From: an uncultured Bacteroidota bacterium
GTDB taxonomy: Bacteria > Bacteroidota > Bacteroidia > Chitinophagales > Chitinophagaceae
Length of the DNA stretch: 49,188 nucleotides
Assembly (NCBI GenBank): GCA_902826165.1
Contig: CADEDV010000003.1
Coordinates: 150,052 to 199,239, forward strand
Direction of reading: 5' to 3'
The notes beneath the pieces were generated by a model that had not been told where the DNA came from, made no database searches, and was given only the letters and a program-made list of their open reading frames with translations. Made by a program: the position numbers and the translations under genes. Below, in pieces: positions 45,351 to 49,188 of this stretch. The first letter of the stretch is position 1. Every line of letters begins with the position of its first letter.

Positions 45351-46815
45351 AATGCCTTTTTTGTTTCAATAAAAGAATTAATGCTGGTTTTATTTTATGA
45401 AATAAAATGAGTTTCGAGAATATGGATAGCAGGAAATAAAGCGAGATGGAAAGTAAAACAGTTATCCAGGGATTATTGGTTAATAGTTTTGCAATGACAA
45501 GTGCTGTGAAGGCAGAAAATACTGCTTTCATAAAATGGAGTACATGCGACCGTACGTTATTTTGACGATTATGGTTCCAGAATAAAATGAACTGGATAAT
45601 GAAGCAGGATAAGTATGCAATGGCAGCACCCATTGCCCCTGAGAATGGGATAAGGAGCAAGTTCAGCACAATGTTTATCAACCCCGAAATAACCGCTATC
45701 CTGAAAGTAACCTGCAACTGACCTTTTGCAAAACAGATATTCCAGTAGAAATCTGTGGCAAATTGTATCGGTATACAAACGGCGAGCAGGATAAATATAA
45801 TTTCATTACCAGCGCCATATTTGTTATCCGTGATGAAATCCATCAGCGGGGTCCAGCAGCTGACCAGTATTACCGGAAGGATAAGTGAGAGAACCATCTC
45901 TGTTCTGAATAATAAGCCCAGCTGAACTTGTTTTTTTATTGTCAGGGCACCAGGATGTACGAATAGTCTTGAAAAAATAGGAATCAGCAAAGGAGAGAGA
46001 ATCAATAAAGGCAGACGGCATAGTTCAAAAACCCGGTAAGCAAAACTATATTCCGCAGTTACCACTGCACTGGTGAGTAAGCCGAGAATGATCCAGTCGA
46101 ATCTCGCTAAAACGATATTAAAGATCGTAACACCATATTGGGGCAGGGCTTCCCGGATCAGGGATCTGTACCGGCTCCAGTTAAAATACACAGGCAGTAA
46201 TATCTTCCTTTGGGTGCTTACCGTTATGACGATGGCTACCAACAGTTCAATAACAGAAGCGATAATAAATAACCCAATAAGATATTGAATGGACAAAATA
46301 TCGAAAGCCAGCAATACGATCAGCAAAACAACTTTTACGATATTTGATGTGACAGAAATAAGGGCCAAGGCAGCAAAGGATCTTGTTCCGTTGGCGATCT
46401 GCTTAAAAGGAGAAGCGAGAGAGGAGATCAGTTGGCTGATCAAAATGCCCGGTAAAAAAACAAAAAAAGGCCTTTTTAATGGGAAAAATAAATGAAGTAA
46501 CAGTAGTAATAAGCCCGTAATGGCAGCCGTTATTAATACATGCAGCAGGTGAAGTCCGGCTGTTTCTCTTTTGTCATTGCCGGCGGCTATTTTTTTAACA
46601 ACTACCAGGTCGAGGCCAAAACTCAGCAAAGCAATGATGATAGTAGAAGTAGCTAAAGACCAGCTGAGTTCTCCAAAGATCTCTTTGGAGAGATAGCGGG
46701 ACGTAAGGTAAAAAATAGCAAGGTTTAGGGCATGATTCAACAGAACCTGGGCGGAGGTGGCAGAAAGGTCTCTGATCAATTTTCCCTGCATATCCCTCCA
46801 TATCGGTATTTTCAA
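45343..46815 (-). CDS. Wzx-like polysaccharide flippase (MOP superfamily)
   Basis: The 490-residue protein has 12-14 hydrophobic segments and starts LIRDLSATSAQVLLNHALNLAIFYLTSRYLSKEIFGELSW, typical for oligosaccharide exporters. An early LDLVVVKKIA segment and a central LPQYGVTIFNIVLARFDWIILGLL also fit the family. It should move lipid-linked repeat units from the cytoplasmic to the periplasmic face, where a Wzy-type polymerase acts. It is the first gene of the nine-gene minus-strand operon. The 107 bp upstream is shared with the divergent epimerase gene. Confidence 0.9.
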   Translation of the reverse strand: MKIPIWRDMQGKLIRDLSATSAQVLLNHALNLAIFYLTSRYLSKEIFGELSWSLATSTIIIALLSFGLDLVVVKKIAAGNDKRETAGLHLLHVLITAAITGLLLLLLHLFFPLKRPFFVFLPGILISQLISSLASPFKQIANGTRSFAALALISVTSNIVKVVLLIVLLAFDILSIQYLIGLFIIASVIELLVAIVITVSTQRKILLPVYFNWSRYRSLIREALPQYGVTIFNIVLARFDWIILGLLTSAVVTAEYSFAYRVFELCRLPLLILSPLLIPIFSRLFVHPGALTIKKQVQLGLLFRTEMVLSLILPVILVSCWTPLMDFITDNKYGAGNEIIFILLAVCIPIQFATDFYWNICFAKGQLQVTFRIAVISGLINIVLNLLLIPFSGAMGAAIAYLSCFIIQFILFWNHNRQNNVRSHVLHFMKAVFSAFTALVIAKLLTNNPWITVLLSISLYFLLSIFSKLILFHKIKPALILLLKQKRHYA

Positions 46816-46850
46816 TTAACGGGTTGCTAATGAGTGTAGTTATAAGGTAA

Positions 46851-46858
46851 TATATTTG
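46851..46858 (+). promoter_or_regulatory. -7 promoter box (TATATTTG) of the epimerase gene
   Basis: TATATTTG is an exact match to the Bacteroidota TAnnTTTG consensus in the 107-bp gap before the epimerase start at 46923. The nearest upstream TTG is at 46824-46826, 24 bp away, a bit further than usual. The predicted leader is about 60 nt. Confidence 0.5.
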
Positions 46859-46922
46859 CAGGGGCAGCCCCGCAACCTATCCCGGAAGAGTTCATGATCA
46901 TCTTGCGTCTGTCCTCATAAGT

Positions 46923-47903
46923 ATGAAACATTATGTCGTTACCGGGGGAGCCGGTTTTATTGGTAGTAATCTCATCAGAACCCTGTTGCAGCAAGACCCG
47001 GCAACAAGGATTACCTGTATTGACGATTTTGATCCCTTTTATTCTCCTGACATCAAGAAACTGAATATCCGTGACCTTAAGGAGAATCCGGGTTTCAGGC
47101 TGATTAGTAACGACCTTGCAAAGACCTCCGGTACTGAATTATGTGACCTGATCAGCGGCCCGGTTGATGCGATTATTCACCTGGCAGCAAAAGCAGGCGT
47201 TCGGCCCAGCATTCAAAACCCGCTGGCTTATCAGCAGGCTAATGTGATCGGTTTGCAGAATATGCTCGATTTTGCCAAAGGGAAAAATATCAAACAATTT
47301 GTGTTTGCATCCAGCAGCAGTGTCTATGGAGTAAACGACCATTTCCCCTGGAAAGAAAATGAACAGCTGATGCCCATCAGCCCCTATGCCAGTTCAAAAC
47401 TATCGGGAGAGATGTTGGGACATGTGTACAGTAAATTATTTGGTATCCGGTTTTTAGCGCTGCGATTTTTTACGGTGTATGGCCCCGGACAGCGTCCCGA
47501 CCTGGCTATTCATAAATTCACCAAAGCCATTTTAAAGGGGCAGCCCATTACCATGTATGGTGATGGAAGCACCAGCCGGGATTATACATTTGTCAATGAT
47601 ACGGTGCAGGGAATTATTGGGGCGATCAGTTACACGAAATCTGATTTTGAGATCATCAACCTGGGCAATAATTATACGATCACTTTAAAACAACTCATTG
47701 CAGCGATTGAGGAATTAACAGGTAAAAAAGCAGTCATCGAACAACTACCCGATCAGCCGGGTGATGTACCCAAGACATTTGCAGATATTTCAAAAGCTAA
47801 GGAATTGCTGGGATATAATCCGCAAACGCAGTTACAAGAAGGGTTAAAAAAATTCTACGAATGGTTTAGGCTGCATGAAGCATTATTGCTGCAAGGATCA
47901 TAG
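46923..47903 (+). CDS. NAD-dependent epimerase/dehydratase, UDP-glucuronate 4-epimerase-like
   Basis: The 326-residue protein is a short-chain extended SDR. It has TGGAGFIGS (Gly8, Gly11, Gly14), HLAAKAGVRPS (86-96), SSSSVYG (130-136) and the catalytic pair Tyr155-x3-Lys159. HLAAKAGVRPS, and the IDDFDPFYSPDIKKLN segment after strand 2, are like UDP-glucuronate 4-epimerases, which make UDP-galacturonate. A UDP-glucose or UDP-GlcNAc 4-epimerase is the main alternative. It probably supplies a nucleotide sugar for the neighbouring glycan operon. It converges with the GT2 gene (6-bp overlap). Confidence 0.87.
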   Translation: MKHYVVTGGAGFIGSNLIRTLLQQDPATRITCIDDFDPFYSPDIKKLNIRDLKENPGFRLISNDLAKTSGTELCDLISGPVDAIIHLAAKAGVRPSIQNPLAYQQANVIGLQNMLDFAKGKNIKQFVFASSSSVYGVNDHFPWKENEQLMPISPYASSKLSGEMLGHVYSKLFGIRFLALRFFTVYGPGQRPDLAIHKFTKAILKGQPITMYGDGSTSRDYTFVNDTVQGIIGAISYTKSDFEIINLGNNYTITLKQLIAAIEELTGKKAVIEQLPDQPGDVPKTFADISKAKELLGYNPQTQLQEGLKKFYEWFRLHEALLLQGS

Positions 47904-48866
47904 CACAACGTCAGTATTGTGTTTGATCTCTCTTTTCCCATTGAACACACGTCTCACATTGTACGTTTTCTTATTCTGCGATTCGTAATAAGTTCTCACA
48001 TTGATATCCGCTACAATACCAATAGTGATGAGTTGAATGCCGCCTAATAAAAAGATCAGTCCCAATATCAGTAATGGTTTTCCCCAGATATCCTGGCCCA
48101 TGGTCTTTAAGATCAGCAGGTACAAATTGATCAGCGCACCGATACCAAAACTGATAAAACCCATGGTGCCGAATAAATGCATGGGTTTTTGCATGTATTT
48201 ACGCATAAAGACCATCAGGACCAGGTCGCTCATCACCTTAAAGGTCCGGTTAATACCGTATTTACTTTTTCCATGGATACGGGCATGATGTTTTACATCC
48301 ACCTGGGTGATCTTTGCGCCCTGCAGTTTGGCAAGAACAGGGATGAAGCGATGCAGTTCGCCATATAATCCCAGCTCTTCGGCGATCTCTCTTTTAAAAA
48401 CTTTCAGGGTGCAGCCATAGTCTTTGATATAAACTCCCGTCATGCGGCGGATGAGTGCATTGGCGATCTTGCTGGGTATCTTGCGGAGGATAAAACCATC
48501 TTTTCGGTTCTTGCGGTTACCCGCTACCACATCCCAGTCTTCTTTGATCAGCAGTTCAAGCATGGCAGGAATATCAGTGGGATCATTTTGCAGGTCACCA
48601 TCCAGCAGCGCTACATATTTGCCGCGGGAATGATCAATGCCAGCCATCATAGCCGTACTCTGGCCATAATTCTTCCGCAGCTCAACCAACACGGTTCTGT
48701 CATCGGCATGCTCTAATATCTGTTGTTTGGTCTTGTCGGAAGATCCGTCATCCACCAGCACCACTTCATAATCAATTCCAGGAAGGGCCGTACGTACTGC
48801 TTCCAGCAGCGGTTGGATGTTTTCCTCTTCATTCATTACTGTAATAACAACTGATAATTCCCGCAT
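47898..48866 (-). CDS. Polyprenyl-phosphate GT2 glycosyltransferase with two C-terminal membrane helices (GtrB/ArnC/DPM1-like)
   Basis: I set the start at the ATG at 48866, because a TTG 21 bp upstream lies inside the promoter box. The 322-residue protein has VVLVDDGSSDKT (DDGSSD 39-44), DGDLQNDP at 89-96 and GCTLKVFKREIAEEL, as in dolichol/undecaprenyl-phosphate sugar synthases. Two hydrophobic helices follow at about 225-250 and 260-285. Such enzymes make a polyprenyl-phosphate sugar used on the periplasmic side. A companion GT-C transferase is not visible in the window. It lies next to, but is not co-transcribed with, the glycan operon. Confidence 0.9.
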   Translation of the reverse strand: MRELSVVITVMNEEENIQPLLEAVRTALPGIDYEVVLVDDGSSDKTKQQILEHADDRTVLVELRKNYGQSTAMMAGIDHSRGKYVALLDGDLQNDPTDIPAMLELLIKEDWDVVAGNRKNRKDGFILRKIPSKIANALIRRMTGVYIKDYGCTLKVFKREIAEELGLYGELHRFIPVLAKLQGAKITQVDVKHHARIHGKSKYGINRTFKVMSDLVLMVFMRKYMQKPMHLFGTMGFISFGIGALINLYLLILKTMGQDIWGKPLLILGLIFLLGGIQLITIGIVADINVRTYYESQNKKTYNVRRVFNGKREIKHNTDVVL

Positions 48867-48884
48867 GGTTGTAAAATATTCCGG

Positions 48885-48892
48885 CAAAGGTA
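48885..48892 (-). promoter_or_regulatory. -7 promoter box (TACCTTTG) of the polyprenyl-phosphate GT2 gene
   Basis: On the minus strand TACCTTTG is an exact TAnnTTTG match, 18 bp before the ATG at 48866. No well-spaced TTG lies upstream. It supports the downstream start choice and places the promoter just after the terminator hairpin of the next gene. Confidence 0.5.
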
Positions 48893-48909
48893 CAGTTTAT
48901 AAAGAAAGA

Positions 48910-48933
48910 AGGGTCTGCCTGCTGGCAAACCCT
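48910..48933 (-). terminator. Intrinsic terminator of the right-edge gene
   Basis: Read on the minus strand, AGGGT-T-TGCC pairs with GGCA-G-ACCCT around a 4-nt loop (nine pairs, one mismatch). The stem is followed by TCTTTCTTT. It lies 24 bp after the stop of the partial gene at 48958 and isolates it from the GT2 gene. Confidence 0.65.
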
Positions 48934-48957
48934 CTTACACACAAAACACAACTCGTT

Positions 48958-49188
48958 TTAACCGACTACCCCGGCCAGTTCAAGGCTCTTTTTTTTGAGT
49001 TTGCGTATTTCCACATCCTCGATCACCGGGTCGGGAGTTAGTACCAGGGAAGTATTGTTTTCCTTCCACCAGGTGCCGGTTTTCAGTTCTTCAAAGGCGA
49101 TGACGCCGACCAGGTATTTCCGTTCTTCCTGGGCATGCCATTCTTCGATCCATTCAAATTTCTCTTTGGGGATCAATGCAAGGTTATC
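48958..49188 (-). CDS. Unrecognised protein, 5' end outside the window
   Basis: The frame is open to the right edge, so the last 76 residues are seen. They are rich in charged residues and tryptophan (KFEWIEEWHAQEERKY, TGTWWKENN), and the end is IEDVEIRKLKKKSLELAGVVG. No signal peptide or membrane segment is in the visible part, and I recognise no family. A terminator hairpin follows. Nothing in the visible part links it to the glycan genes. Confidence 0.65.
   Translation of the reverse strand, partial: DNLALIPKEKFEWIEEWHAQEERKYLVGVIAFEELKTGTWWKENNTSLVLTPDPVIEDVEIRKLKKKSLELAGVVG

Noticed and set aside
48867-48887. TTG start giving a 7-residue extension of the polyprenyl-phosphate GT2
   Set aside because: The TTG overlaps the TACCTTTG promoter box and the GT2 fold begins at the ATG at 48866.

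Overview
The window comes from a Bacteroidota chromosome, most plausibly a member of the Chitinophagaceae. The evidence is a SusC/SusD pair, type IX secretion (T9SS) cargo with both type A and type B C-terminal sorting domains, PorP/SprF-family proteins, promoters of the TAnnTTTG kind, and A-rich leaders instead of Shine-Dalgarno sites. The family placement is an inference from protein style, not a search result. I count 30 complete genes and 2 cut by the window edges. I found no RNA gene, insertion sequence, prophage or CRISPR array.

Region 1 (2-7253, + strand) is a polysaccharide utilisation locus. It holds the tail of a T9SS-secreted protein, a PL5/PL38-like uronate-polysaccharide lyase, a SusC transporter, a SusD lipoprotein and a secreted alpha/beta-hydrolase (esterase-like). 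Together these suggest capture and breakdown of an alginate- or glucuronan-like, perhaps acylated, glycan. A hairpin at 7282-7316 probably ends the operon.

Region 2 (7254-26091, + strand) is a surface-adhesin module. Two giant secreted proteins (3003 and 1711 aa) share an IgGFc-binding-type domain, PKD/Ig repeats and a type B sorting domain. They are followed by a PorP/SprF protein, a PorE-like periplasmic OmpA protein and a second PorP/SprF protein. The last three look like the dedicated outer-membrane attachment and secretion partners of the two giants.

Region 3 (26099-36579) starts with a short glycan-initiating sugar-phosphate transferase and a winged-helix nucleotidyltransferase. An unusual divergent cluster follows: two B12-binding-type radical SAM enzymes, one SPASM-like radical SAM enzyme, three SAM methyltransferases, an amidohydrolase and a GT4 glycosyltransferase, tightly packed or overlapping. 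I cannot assign its product; it is the best candidate here for an undescribed pathway.

Region 4 (36568-48866) is a surface-polysaccharide cluster. A nine-gene minus-strand operon encodes a Wzx-like flippase, an O-antigen ligase, a polymerase-like protein with a large soluble loop and six glycosyltransferases, one resembling animal GT12 GM2/GD2 synthases. It is followed by a UDP-glucuronate-4-epimerase-like enzyme on the + strand and a polyprenyl-phosphate GT2 on the - strand. An unrecognised gene runs off the right edge.
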